Part shown: in pieces, positions 7,779-13,064 of the stretch
Position numbering within the stretch: position 1 is the stretch's first letter
Layout of the letters: each line of letters starts with the position of its first letter
Source of the DNA: an uncultured Peptococcaceae bacterium
Lineage (GTDB): Bacteria; Bacillota; Dehalobacteriia; UBA7702
Direction of reading: 5' to 3'
DNA length: 14,444 bases
Assembly: GCA_937919295.1 (NCBI GenBank)
Contig: CALFRX010000246.1
Span: 1 to 14,444 of the forward strand
The notes under the pieces: generated by a model
What the model saw: the letters and a program-made list of their open reading frames with translations, nothing else
Databases searched by the model: none
Told to the model about the DNA's origin: nothing
Program-made: the position numbers and the translations under genes

Positions 7779-7983
7779 ATCCTCTTCTTTTTGCGTCCCG
7801 TTCCCGCACAGCGTCGATAACAACATCTTCCAGAGCATTGTTGATGCTGGCGGTCACCGGATTTTCATCTTCTCTCAGTTGCTTGGTGACCCGGTCAAAA
7901 CAGTGATTGCAGAAATATTCCTCCCGCACAAGATAGGCTTTGCCGGGAGCAATGCGCTGGCTGCAATTTTTACAAATCAACAT
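7777..7983 (-). CDS. Small four-cysteine (zinc-ribbon-like) protein of unknown function
   Basis: This is a 68-residue protein that I do not recognise as a named family. Two CxxC pairs (C4/C7 and C25/C28) are spaced by 17 residues in the first 30 residues, which is the arrangement of a treble-clef or LIM-like zinc site. The remainder (about 35-68) is charged and predicted helical, ending in a basic tail (RDAKRRG). There is no signal peptide or membrane segment, so it is likely cytoplasmic. A near-ideal AGGAGG lies seven bases before the ATG, so it is translated well. It is monocistronic: hairpins follow it and the phosphatase gene upstream is divergent. A role in nucleic-acid binding or as an accessory factor is possible, but nothing in the context decides it. 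Confidence 0.8.
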   Translation of the reverse strand: MLICKNCSQRIAPGKAYLVREEYFCNHCFDRVTKQLREDENPVTASINNALEDVVIDAVRERDAKRRG

Positions 7984-8118
7984 AAAACATCCTCCTTTTT
8001 TGTTTATTTTCCCGCAAAGGAGCCGGTTTTATGTCGCGATTCGATGGTTCCGTAAAGGGAAAAAATGTTATACTTGCAAAATGCATAAAAACACGAACAA
8101 ACCGCCCTATTTGTCGAA

Positions 8119-8147
8119 TTGAAAGATCACAGCTTCTATGTTAGAAT
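8119..8147 (+). promoter_or_regulatory. Sigma-A type promoter of the phosphatase gene
   Basis: TTGAAA (8119-8124) and TAGAAT (8142-8147) are each 5/6 matches to consensus with a 17-base spacer. The predicted transcript starts near 8154 and leaves a leader of about 113 bases. This placement excludes an in-frame ATG at 8138, which would not be in the transcript. A small GCCTG/CAGGC hairpin lies in the leader shortly before the ribosome site. Confidence 0.7.
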
Positions 8148-8266
8148 TATATTTTAATAAGGAAGGGATTTGTGGACAGGAAAACTTTGATCTTTTTTGC
8201 CGGTTTTCGATACTGCCTGCTTCACACCAGGCGAGTCCCCCGATGGTCCATGGAAGGAGAAGAACG

Positions 8267-9013
8267 ATGATTTTACCATTTCAATATATCAAAAACGGAC
8301 GCGAACTCGGCGGTCTGACCGCCGCTGACGGCAAAAAAACAAAATGCCGTCTGCTTTTACGAACAGGTGAACTTTTTACCGCCGATGAAAAGGAAATTCT
8401 ATCCTTAAGCGAGGATTATAAAATCAAAACCGTCGTTGATTTTAGAGATAGCAGCGAATGCGAAATACGCCCCGATAAAGAGATCCCCGGCGCCGTCTAC
8501 CACCAGATCCCCATATTGCCGCCACAGCCGAAAGAAATCCGCGACAAGCTGATGACCATGCTCATGCATGAACCCAAAGCCACGTTTTTACGGATCTATG
8601 AAAACATCGCCGAGAATAATGATGCCGCCGCCGCTTACCGGAAGTTTTTCCAGGTCATCCTCGAAAATCAAGGCGCCCCGTTGCTCTACCATTGCCGCCA
8701 AGGGAAAGACCGTACCGGTATTGCCTCGATTCTGCTTTTATCCGCCCTTGGTGTGCCGGAAAAAGAAGTACTCAAAGATTATTTTATGACCAACGAGCTA
8801 TTAAAAGCCGATTTTGAAGCGCTGAAAGCCCAGAATACCCCGGAAGAACAACTGATCAAAGCACGAGATATCTTGTTTGTTACCGAGGAATGCGTCCATG
8901 GCTATCTTGGGCTGTTGAAAAGAAACTGGGGCGGAGTGGAAGGATATCTGCAAGGCGCGCTCTGCTTGGGACAGGATGATCTAACGACGCTGCGCGCCAT
9001 TTATACCGAGTGA
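8267..9013 (+). CDS. Tyrosine/dual-specificity phosphatase of the HCxxGKDRTG type
   Basis: A cysteine-dependent phosphatase. The P-loop HCRQGKDRTG lies at residues 142-151, with nucleophile Cys143 and phosphate-binding Arg149. The GKDRTG form is typical of the IphP / 'Tyr_phosphatase_3' group, whose members act on phosphotyrosine, phosphoserine or phosphoinositides. Upstream, LLRTGELF (30-37) and VVDFRDSSE (57-65) are usual landmarks of that group. The 248-residue length fits. I start it at the ATG at 8267, preceded by GGAAGGAGA; the frame is open back to an ATG at 8138, but that codon lies upstream of the -10 element and the added residues look non-coding. No signal peptide is seen, so it is probably cytoplasmic. 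The gene stands alone with its own promoter and terminator; there is no cognate kinase in view. The substrate is unknown. Confidence 0.88.
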   Translation: MILPFQYIKNGRELGGLTAADGKKTKCRLLLRTGELFTADEKEILSLSEDYKIKTVVDFRDSSECEIRPDKEIPGAVYHQIPILPPQPKEIRDKLMTMLMHEPKATFLRIYENIAENNDAAAAYRKFFQVILENQGAPLLYHCRQGKDRTGIASILLLSALGVPEKEVLKDYFMTNELLKADFEALKAQNTPEEQLIKARDILFVTEECVHGYLGLLKRNWGGVEGYLQGALCLGQDDLTTLRAIYTE

Positions 9014-9045
9014 GGGCAAAAACCCGCTTGTCCCCGTAATCCATA

Positions 9046-9098
9046 AAATAAGGGTGCCCCTTGCGTTTTTACGACTTTTAGGACACCCTTTTCTTATT
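9046..9098 (+). terminator. Rho-independent terminator of the phosphatase gene
   Basis: AAGGGTG (starting at 9049-9050) pairs with CACCCTT (9084-9090), with an additional short CC/GG pairing inside, and is followed by TTTCTT. It lies about 35 bases after the phosphatase stop. Confidence 0.7.
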
Positions 9099-9124
9099 CG
9101 GATGCTTTTTCCGGCAATCCAGTA

Positions 9125-9152
9125 ACAAAAAGGAGGCCTTTTTCATATTGTA
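9125..9152 (+). promoter_or_regulatory. Possible sigma-K-type promoter upstream of the Cys-rich genes
   Basis: AACA (AC at 9125-9126) followed after 17 bases by CATATTGTA (9144-9152) fits the Bacillus sigma-K pattern AC-N16/17-CATANNNTA. Sigma-K drives late mother-cell genes, many for cysteine-rich spore coat proteins, which would suit the gene downstream. No sigma-A promoter of similar quality was seen between 9099 and 9182. The motif is short and the host's ability to sporulate is not shown in this window, so this is a hypothesis. Confidence 0.35.
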
Positions 9153-9163
9153 CAGTATGAAAA
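9140..9163. repeat. 24-base near-perfect palindrome before the Cys-rich genes
   Basis: Arms TTTTCATA (9140-9147) and TATGAAAA (9156-9163) surround a T, the self-complementary TGTACA (9149-9154) and a G. Only the T/G pair (9148/9155) breaks symmetry, and it would still wobble-pair in RNA. It may be an operator for a dimeric regulator or a leader hairpin. It overlaps the possible sigma-K -10 element. Confidence 0.6.
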
Positions 9164-9186
9164 TCATTAAAGGAGGCCCCAAATGA
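9148..9186 (+). CDS. Possible leader peptide of 9-12 codons
   Basis: A separate AAAAAGGAGG (ending at 9136) precedes a tiny frame that can start at TTG (9148) or ATG (9157) and ends MKIIKGGPK at the TGA at 9184-9186. Its stop overlaps the ATG of the Cys-rich gene (9183) as ATGA, and its last codons run through that gene's own Shine-Dalgarno. Translation could thus control access to the main start. If transcription begins at the sigma-K-like promoter (near 9159) neither start codon is in the mRNA, so the two ideas exclude each other. Confidence 0.25.
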   Translation: MYSMKIIKGGPK

Positions 9187-9491
9187 GCAGAAAATGTTGC
9201 GGAAATCGTTCCTCGGATTGTAGTGGCTGCAACGGATGCGGATGTGGGTATGGTAATGGCTGTGATTGTGGCGGCGGCTGTGGATGCGGCAACTGCACAG
9301 GTTGCTTTGGCTGCTGCGATTACAGTTGTGTCTTAAGTTCCATCTATAATGTCTATACGCTTCAATATCTTGCGTCTATATTGTACGCTTTCTTAGGTTG
9401 CGGATTCACAGGCCCGTGCAGCCCCTGTTGCCCCTGCGGCATACCGTCACCCGGTCCCTGCGCCTGCAACAACGGCGTCGCCGCCCAGTAA
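9183..9491 (+). CDS. Cysteine/glycine-rich small protein, function unknown
   Basis: I do not recognise a family. The 102 residues include 22 cysteines. Residues 5-49 are a Cys/Gly repeat region with 15 cysteines in CC, CxC and CxxC spacing. Residues 50-75 form a hydrophobic aromatic stretch (around NVYTLQYLASILYAFLG), and 76-97 a Cys/Pro-rich tail. There is no clear signal peptide. Such composition is known from metal-binding proteins and from disulfide-crosslinked spore coat or exosporium proteins; the possible sigma-K promoter favours the latter, but that is inference. AGGAGG lies six bases before the ATG. The ATG overlaps a possible leader-peptide stop as ATGA. A second cysteine-rich frame follows in the same frame only nine bases past the TAA. 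A decayed partial copy lies at 10383-10428. Confidence 0.8.
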   Translation: MSRKCCGNRSSDCSGCNGCGCGYGNGCDCGGGCGCGNCTGCFGCCDYSCVLSSIYNVYTLQYLASILYAFLGCGFTGPCSPCCPCGIPSPGPCACNNGVAAQ

Positions 9492-9547
9492 AGCAAAGCC
9501 ATGGAAGCGGAAAAGACCGCTGGCTTAATCCCTTCCGGTGACGGTAT
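9441..9547. repeat. 11-base inverted repeat around the stop/start junction of the Cys-rich pair
   Basis: ATACCGTCACC (9441-9451) is perfectly complementary to GGTGACGGTAT (9537-9547). The 85 bases between contain the TAA at 9489-9491 and the ATG at 9501. In mRNA it could fold a stem that closes over the junction. It may be chance in GC-rich low-complexity sequence. Confidence 0.35.
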
Positions 9548-9845
9548 CTCCGGTGCAGGCACACCTTGCGCAGATACACTCTGCCTTGAGGAGCCGACCG
9601 AAAGCATTCCGTGGGACAGTGCAAATGGCAGCGATGCACTGTGGCAGGGCAGTCCTTATGACCATATCACCTGCGGTTGTACCCCCTGGTGGTATATCCC
9701 CTGCAATAACGGCGCACCGTGGTACGCACAGTTTTTGGTTAACGTCTATGCTTATGAGACCTGCGTCCATTCGCTATGCTGTCTTTTCCGTTGTCCGGAT
9801 GGTTACCAATGCTGCCCGTGTCAAAAAGGAAATGAGGAAATATGA
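9501..9845 (+). CDS. Second cysteine-rich frame (Cys/Trp-rich), in frame with the gene before it
   Basis: A 114-residue frame, 12 of them Cys and 5 Trp, of no family I recognise. The N-terminal ~35 residues are Gly/Pro/Thr-rich; the rest has TCGCTPWWYIPCNN, an aromatic stretch (YAQFLVNVYAYETC) and a cysteine cluster (CCLFRCPDGYQCCPC). It is in the same frame as the preceding gene, after TAA plus nine bases, and has no good ribosome site of its own. It could be translated by reinitiation, by readthrough of the TAA, or be the 3' half of one gene split by a nonsense change. A strong terminator begins six bases after its TGA, supporting a real gene end there. Overlapping frames on both strands (for example 9538-9882 plus) lack this fit to the terminator and ribosome sites. 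Confidence 0.6.
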   Translation: MEAEKTAGLIPSGDGISGAGTPCADTLCLEEPTESIPWDSANGSDALWQGSPYDHITCGCTPWWYIPCNNGAPWYAQFLVNVYAYETCVHSLCCLFRCPDGYQCCPCQKGNEEI

Positions 9846-9848
9846 CGA

Positions 9849-9877
9849 CAAAAACCCGGCTTCGCCGGGTTTTTTTA
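9849..9877 (+). terminator. Rho-independent terminator after the Cys-rich pair
   Basis: The stem CCCGGC/GCCGGG (9855-9860 with 9864-9869) has a TTC loop, A-rich upstream flank pairing with a run of seven T (9870-9876). It begins just after the stop at 9845. Confidence 0.93.
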
Positions 9878-9938
9878 TATAAACCGCATTTTCAGCGCGT
9901 TTATCCGAAAAATCAACGGTTTATGAAAATGAGCGCCC

Positions 9939-9967
9939 TTGAAAAAAAAGCACTTTTCTGATAAGAT
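9939..9967 (+). promoter_or_regulatory. Promoter of the DtxR/MntR-family regulator
   Basis: TTGAAA (9939-9944) and TAAGAT (9962-9967) lie 17 bases apart, and a TG one base before the -10 gives an extended -10. The leader is about 25 bases. The self-complementary TAACGTTA (9978-9985) lies near the start point and could be part of an autoregulatory operator, although it is short. Confidence 0.6.
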
Positions 9968-9998
9968 AACATTATACTAACGTTAAGGAAGGTTTATC

Positions 9999-10382
9999 AT
10001 GAATATCTATGAATCCGGAGAAGATTATCTGGAAACGATCCTGATGTTAAAAGAACGCAACGGCAATGTCCGTTCCATAGATATCGCCCACGAAATGAAT
10101 TTCAAAAAACCCAGCGTTAGTTACGCGATGAAGCAGTTTCGGGAAAATGGTTATATCTTCGTGGATGAGGATGGCTTTATCCATTTGACAGAAAGCGGAG
10201 AACAAATCGCCAAGCGGGTTTACGAACGCCACCGTGTTTTGACGCAGCTTTTGCTTTTCCTCGGTGTGTCAAAGGAAAACGCCAAAAAAGACGCGTGTAA
10301 AATCGAGCACGACCTCAGCGAGGAGACCTTTGATTGCATCAAAGGCTATCTCATGAAAAGCGGGATCAACATCAAGCTTTAA
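9999..10382 (+). CDS. DtxR/MntR-family metal-dependent transcriptional repressor
   Basis: A metal-activated DNA-binding dimer that senses Mn2+ or Fe2+. Residues 1-70 form the winged helix (recognition helix around KKPSVSYAMKQF, 36-47; wing around DEDGFIHL), and 71-127 the dimerisation/metal domain. There is no SH3-like third domain; 127 residues is slightly shorter than B. subtilis MntR (142). By alignment with MntR the ligand positions read D9, E12, H78, C100, E103 and H104. The Asp and Glu of helix 1 are MntR-like, whereas Cys at the Glu99 position is DtxR/IdeR-like, so the metal preference cannot be told. AAGGAAGG precedes the ATG. The gene is monocistronic with its own promoter and terminator, and there is no metal transporter beside it, so its targets lie elsewhere. 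Confidence 0.9.
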   Translation: MNIYESGEDYLETILMLKERNGNVRSIDIAHEMNFKKPSVSYAMKQFRENGYIFVDEDGFIHLTESGEQIAKRVYERHRVLTQLLLFLGVSKENAKKDACKIEHDLSEETFDCIKGYLMKSGINIKL

Positions 10383-10428
10383 AATGTCGATACGCTTCAA
10401 TATCTATAGTCTATCCGTAGGTGTACGC
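10383..10428 (+). pseudogene. Relic matching part of the Cys-rich gene
   Basis: Directly after the regulator's TAA, bases 10383-10405 match 9348-9370 inside the Cys-rich gene at 22 of 23 positions, and similarity continues with gaps to TGTACGC (10422-10428). In the matching frame it reads NVDTLQYL then stop, against NVYTLQYL in the gene. No start or ribosome site fits. It is best explained as a leftover of a second copy or of a recombination event. Confidence 0.45.
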
Positions 10429-10459
10429 AAGAGTCCCCTCCACTGGGGACTCTTTTTTT
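10429..10459 (+). terminator. Rho-independent terminator between the regulator and ndk
   Basis: GAGTCCCC (10431-10438) and GGGGACTC (10445-10452) form a perfect stem with a six-base loop followed by seven T. It ends the plus-strand regulator. The facing ndk gene ends a few bases further on and may use the same stem, though the T-run is poor in that direction. Confidence 0.92.
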
Positions 10460-10463
10460 GCAT

Positions 10464-10880
10464 TCAGGTGTGTGACACACCGAAAAAGCGTTCGATCTCA
10501 ATCATTGCACTATCGATGGAGTCAGCGCCGTGAATGATATTTTCCGAGGTACAAAAAGCAAAGTCACCGCGAATGGTGCCGGCGGCGGCGTCTTCCACCT
10601 TTGTCGCCCCCATCAGGCCGCGCACGCCCTTTACCGCGTTTTCACCCTCGACAACCATGGCGAGAACCGGACCAGAGGTCATAAAGCGCAAAACTTCGGG
10701 GAAAAAGGGGAAATCGGCGATATGGGCATAATGTTCCCGTAAAATAGCCTCGTCCAGGGTCATCATTTTTGCCTCGGTAATGCGATATCCCTTGTTTTCA
10801 ATTCTTGAGATCACTTGCCCCATCAAACCCCTTTTGACACAATCGGGTTTCAGCATAACATAAGTTTTTTCCATGCCCAT
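10464..10880 (-). CDS. ndk: Nucleoside diphosphate kinase
   Basis: Transfers the gamma-phosphate of ATP to nucleoside diphosphates through a phosphohistidine, balancing NTP and dNTP pools in the cytoplasm. The 138 residues match the usual bacterial length. The N-terminal TYVMLKPD has Lys11, the middle has GPVLAMVVEGENAV, then GTIRGDF (101-107), and the active-site signature NIIHGADS places the catalytic His at 117. I start it at the ATG at 10880 because AGGAGG lies nine bases before it; a second ATG two codons later (10874) is 15 bases away. Transcription probably comes from the extended -10 promoter at 10917-10925. It is monocistronic and convergent with the metal regulator. No defects are seen. 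Confidence 0.97.
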   Translation of the reverse strand: MGMEKTYVMLKPDCVKRGLMGQVISRIENKGYRITEAKMMTLDEAILREHYAHIADFPFFPEVLRFMTSGPVLAMVVEGENAVKGVRGLMGATKVEDAAAGTIRGDFAFCTSENIIHGADSIDSAMIEIERFFGVSHT

Positions 10881-10916
10881 GATGTTTTACCTCCTGAGAA
10901 TGTCTATATATCCTCC

Positions 10917-10925
10917 ATTATAGCA
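10917..10925 (-). promoter_or_regulatory. Extended -10 promoter of ndk
   Basis: On the minus strand TGCTATAAT is a perfect extended -10 (TATAAT at 10922-10917). No good -35 lies 17 bases upstream; a TTGACG lies too close. The leader to the ATG is about 30 bases. Confidence 0.6.
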
Positions 10926-11002
10926 TCTGCGTCAACCCCTCATAAGGAAGACGGCAGGAAAAAATACCGGCAAAAACCCGCGAGAAAATCAGATCAGGGA
11001 TA

Positions 11003-11031
11003 TTTACTTAATTCCTACTATTTTATATAAT
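11003..11031 (+). promoter_or_regulatory. Promoter of the peroxiredoxin gene
   Basis: TTTACT (11003-11008; 4/6) and a perfect TATAAT (11026-11031) are 17 bases apart. The leader is about 38 bases and holds AAAGGAG. No operator-like repeat was noted. Confidence 0.65.
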
Positions 11032-11075
11032 GAGGAAAAGGCTTCGCGCTTATACCCAAAAAGGAGAAAACAGTC

Positions 11076-11534
11076 ATGTTAAAAGCAGGAGACATTGCCC
11101 CGGAAATTCAATTACCGGATCAGGACGCAAAAATAACCCGGCTTTCCGATTTCAAGGGGAAAAAAGTCGTGCTCTATTTCTATCCCCGGGACAACACCTC
11201 AGGCTGCACCCGGCAGGCAGCATCGTTCAGAGAGATCTATGAAATCCTCCTAAACCACGGCGTTGTTTTGCTCGGCGTGAGCAAAGACAGCGTCGCCTCC
11301 CATCAAAAGTTTGCCGCCAAAAACAGCTTGCCCTTCCCTTTGCTTGCCGATCAAAACCTTGACGCCATCAAGGCTTATGATGTTTGGCAGGAAAAGAAAA
11401 TGTATGGGAAAACCGCCATGGGCGTGGTGCGCACCACGTATATCATCGATGAAAACGGCGTGATTGAAAAGGTTTATGAAAAAGTAAAACCCGACCGTAA
11501 CGCCGCCGAAGTATTGGCATATCTGAACCTTTAG
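11076..11534 (+). CDS. bcp: Bcp/PrxQ-type peroxiredoxin, 1-Cys form
   Basis: Reduces hydrogen peroxide and organic peroxides with a reactive cysteine. The 152 residues fit the Bcp (PrxQ) group. The active-site segment YFYPRDNTSGCT (34-45) has the PxxxTxxC motif with peroxidatic Cys44 and Thr41, and the conserved Arg lies in VVRTTYIID. In the common form a resolving cysteine sits five residues after the first; here that position is Ala (GCTRQAAS) and Cys44 is the only cysteine in the protein. It must therefore be resolved by an external thiol or act as a 1-Cys enzyme. AAAGGAG lies nine bases before the ATG. It has its own promoter and a terminator-like hairpin after it; no thioredoxin gene is adjacent. 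Some PrxQ relatives have lost the resolving Cys, so this is not unprecedented. Confidence 0.93.
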   Translation: MLKAGDIAPEIQLPDQDAKITRLSDFKGKKVVLYFYPRDNTSGCTRQAASFREIYEILLNHGVVLLGVSKDSVASHQKFAAKNSLPFPLLADQNLDAIKAYDVWQEKKMYGKTAMGVVRTTYIIDENGVIEKVYEKVKPDRNAAEVLAYLNL

Positions 11535-11571
11535 CCCAAGAAAAGCAGCGCCACAAAACACATAAAAGAAT

Positions 11572-11617
11572 CGGCGTTCGGGTACATCTATGTATACCGG
11601 CGCCGGTTTTCTGTTTT
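11572..11617 (+). terminator. Probable terminator of the peroxiredoxin gene
   Basis: CGGCG (11572-11576) pairs with CGCCG, and inside them GGTACAT faces ATGTATACC imperfectly; a GTTTTCTGTTTT tract follows. The rest of 11618-11735 shows no gene or clear signal. Confidence 0.5.
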
Positions 11618-11735
11618 AGGGGATTTCAACTGCGCCCATACCGCCGTATGATTTAGCCTTTAGATAAAGCGATCCTTACCCTTTGATTAGGAAAAGACAG
11701 TGCCCATATTTTTAATTTTCATTGACGAAAAAGTG

Positions 11736-11744
11736 TGCTATAAT
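11736..11744 (+). promoter_or_regulatory. Extended -10 promoter of the cation exchanger
   Basis: TGCTATAAT is a perfect extended -10 with the hexamer at 11739-11744. The -35 region at the right distance (TTTTCA) is poor; a TTGACG lies only 11 bases before the -10. The leader is about 50 bases. Confidence 0.6.
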
Positions 11745-11801
11745 CAACAAAAATAGAAAACAGAAAAAAGGAAAAAAAGGAAGTACAGGGATTCAAACAC
11801 G

Positions 11802-12845
11802 ATGAAGTTTTTAAAATATCTTTTGATTTTTATTCCCCTCAGCATTCTCAGTGAATTTTTGGGCTTTTCCGCGACACTGATCTTCGTTTTTGCGGCATTG
11901 TCCATCATTCCCCTGGCCGGATTCATGGGGGAGGCCACGGAAGAGATCTCCTTTTATACGGGGCCGAAAATCGGCGGTTTTCTCAACGCCACCTTTGGCA
12001 ATGCCACGGAGCTGATCATCTCCTTCTTTGCTTTAAAAGCGGGCTTATTTGAGGTGGTGAAAGCCTCCATTGCCGGTTCGGTCATCGGCAATATCCTTTT
12101 GGTCCTCGGCGCCAGCATGTTGGCGGGGGGGATAAAATACAAGTCCCAGCGCTTTAATATCAAAGTGGTGGAAATCAGCGCCAGTATGCTGCTTTTCGCC
12201 GTTGTCGGTCTTTGTATTCCGGCAATTTTCACCCATACCGTCAGCGATGTTTTACTGAATACCACTTACGAAAAGCTGAGCATCATCGTGGCGGGGATCA
12301 TGTTTCTCATCTATCTCCTCAGCCTGTTCTTCTCCTTTTATACCCACAAAGATATCTATTCCGCAGACCATTCCCAGGAAAGCAGCGCCAAGTGGTCACT
12401 GAAAAAGGCCGTTACCGTTTTGGTGCTGGCCACGTCGGTGATTGCTTTGGAAAGTGAATTCCTCGTCGGCGCGGTGGAACCGATGACGGAATCTCTCGGT
12501 TTAAGCAGCTTCTTTGTGGGGATCATCCTGATTCCCATTATCGGCAATGCCGCGGAACACACCACGGCCATCACCATGGCACTGAAAAATAAAATGGACG
12601 TAGCAGTGGAAATCGCCATCGGCTCCAGCCTGCAGATCATCCTCTTTGTGACGCCGGTTCTTTTATTCCTGAGCCTGCTCTTTACCCCCATGAGCATCAT
12701 CTTCAATGAATTCGAACTGGTGGCTTTGGTGGTGGCGGTGCTCATTGCCAACCGCGTATCCAATGACGGCGAATCCAATTGGCTGGAAGGGATTCAGCTT
12801 TTGGCGGTGTACCTGATCATTGCCGTCGCCTTTCTCTTCGTATAA
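11802..12845 (+). CDS. cax: Ca2+/H+ exchanger, CaCA superfamily (CAX type)
   Basis: An integral membrane antiporter that exports Ca2+ (or related cations) in exchange for protons. The 347 residues are close to Bacillus YfkE (about 350). Around ten or eleven hydrophobic segments cover nearly the whole chain. The two inverted alpha repeats are clear: GNATELI (66-72, Glu70) with AGSVIGN (91-97), and GNAAEH (248-253, Glu252) with AIGSSLQI (272-279). These glutamates are the cation-binding pair of the CAX group. A polar loop at about 181-203 separates the halves. The ATG at 11802 is the first sensible start, with the nearest purine-rich site (CAGGG) about 11 bases off, so translation may be modest. 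It is monocistronic. A K+- or Na+-dependent type is less likely because the CAX form of both motifs is present. Confidence 0.92.
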   Translation: MKFLKYLLIFIPLSILSEFLGFSATLIFVFAALSIIPLAGFMGEATEEISFYTGPKIGGFLNATFGNATELIISFFALKAGLFEVVKASIAGSVIGNILLVLGASMLAGGIKYKSQRFNIKVVEISASMLLFAVVGLCIPAIFTHTVSDVLLNTTYEKLSIIVAGIMFLIYLLSLFFSFYTHKDIYSADHSQESSAKWSLKKAVTVLVLATSVIALESEFLVGAVEPMTESLGLSSFFVGIILIPIIGNAAEHTTAITMALKNKMDVAVEIAIGSSLQIILFVTPVLLFLSLLFTPMSIIFNEFELVALVVAVLIANRVSNDGESNWLEGIQLLAVYLIIAVAFLFV

Positions 12846-12889
12846 GTTAAAAGCCTAAAAGCCTGACCGGCAAAGCATCACCCCCGGTC

Positions 12890-12933
12890 AAAAAGGGTCT
12901 TTCGCGTTATCGTTAGGTGAAAAAAGGTCTTTC
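12890..12933 (+). repeat. Pair of 14-base direct repeats, 30 bases apart
   Basis: Positions 12890-12903 and 12920-12933 share AAAAA(G/A)GGTCTTTC with one mismatch and start exactly 30 bases apart. They lie between the exchanger and the flavoprotein gene, about 70-100 bases upstream of the latter's promoter. Purpose unknown. A weak TGACCGG/CCGGTCA stem (12864-12890) lies just before and may help end the exchanger transcript. Confidence 0.45.
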
Positions 12934-12985
12934 CTTAAAATAAAACCGTTTCCTACTATTTATGGAAAAACGCGTTGTTTTCATC

Positions 12986-13014
12986 TGGACGTTTAGCGTA
13001 TTATTTGGTATAAT
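12986..13014 (+). promoter_or_regulatory. Promoter of the flavoprotein gene
   Basis: TGGACG (12986-12991; 4/6) and a perfect TATAAT (13009-13014) are 17 bases apart, with TGG just before the -10 giving an extended form. The leader is about 45 bases. Confidence 0.7.
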
Positions 13015-13064
13015 CAAAAAAAGACGATCCTGTTTCGATATTAAGAGAATCGAGATGATAACAT

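Noticed and set aside
8067..8072. TATAAC on the minus strand as -10 for the small four-cysteine gene
   Set aside because: No acceptable -35 or extended -10 was found at the right distance, so I could not support it as a promoter.
8138..8266. Upstream extension of the phosphatase frame from an ATG at 8138
   Set aside because: The -10 element of a good promoter (8142-8147) lies after this ATG, and the ATG at 8267 has a clear ribosome site and the expected family N-terminus.
9406..9882. Overlapping frames over the second Cys-rich gene (plus 9538-9882; minus 9406-9639, 9525-9770)
   Set aside because: No ribosome sites, the plus frame runs through the terminator stem, and they arise from GC-rich low-complexity sequence.
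10467..10481. Perfect 15-base palindrome GGTGTGTGACACACC
   Set aside because: It encodes the last residues of ndk and has no loop or T-run; probably incidental.
11724..11744. TTGACG close to TATAAT before the exchanger gene as a -35/-10 pair
   Set aside because: The spacer is only 11 bases; the extended -10 alone is the better explanation.
12356..12778. Minus-strand frame opposite the cation exchanger
   Set aside because: Antisense shadow of a well-supported membrane protein gene.
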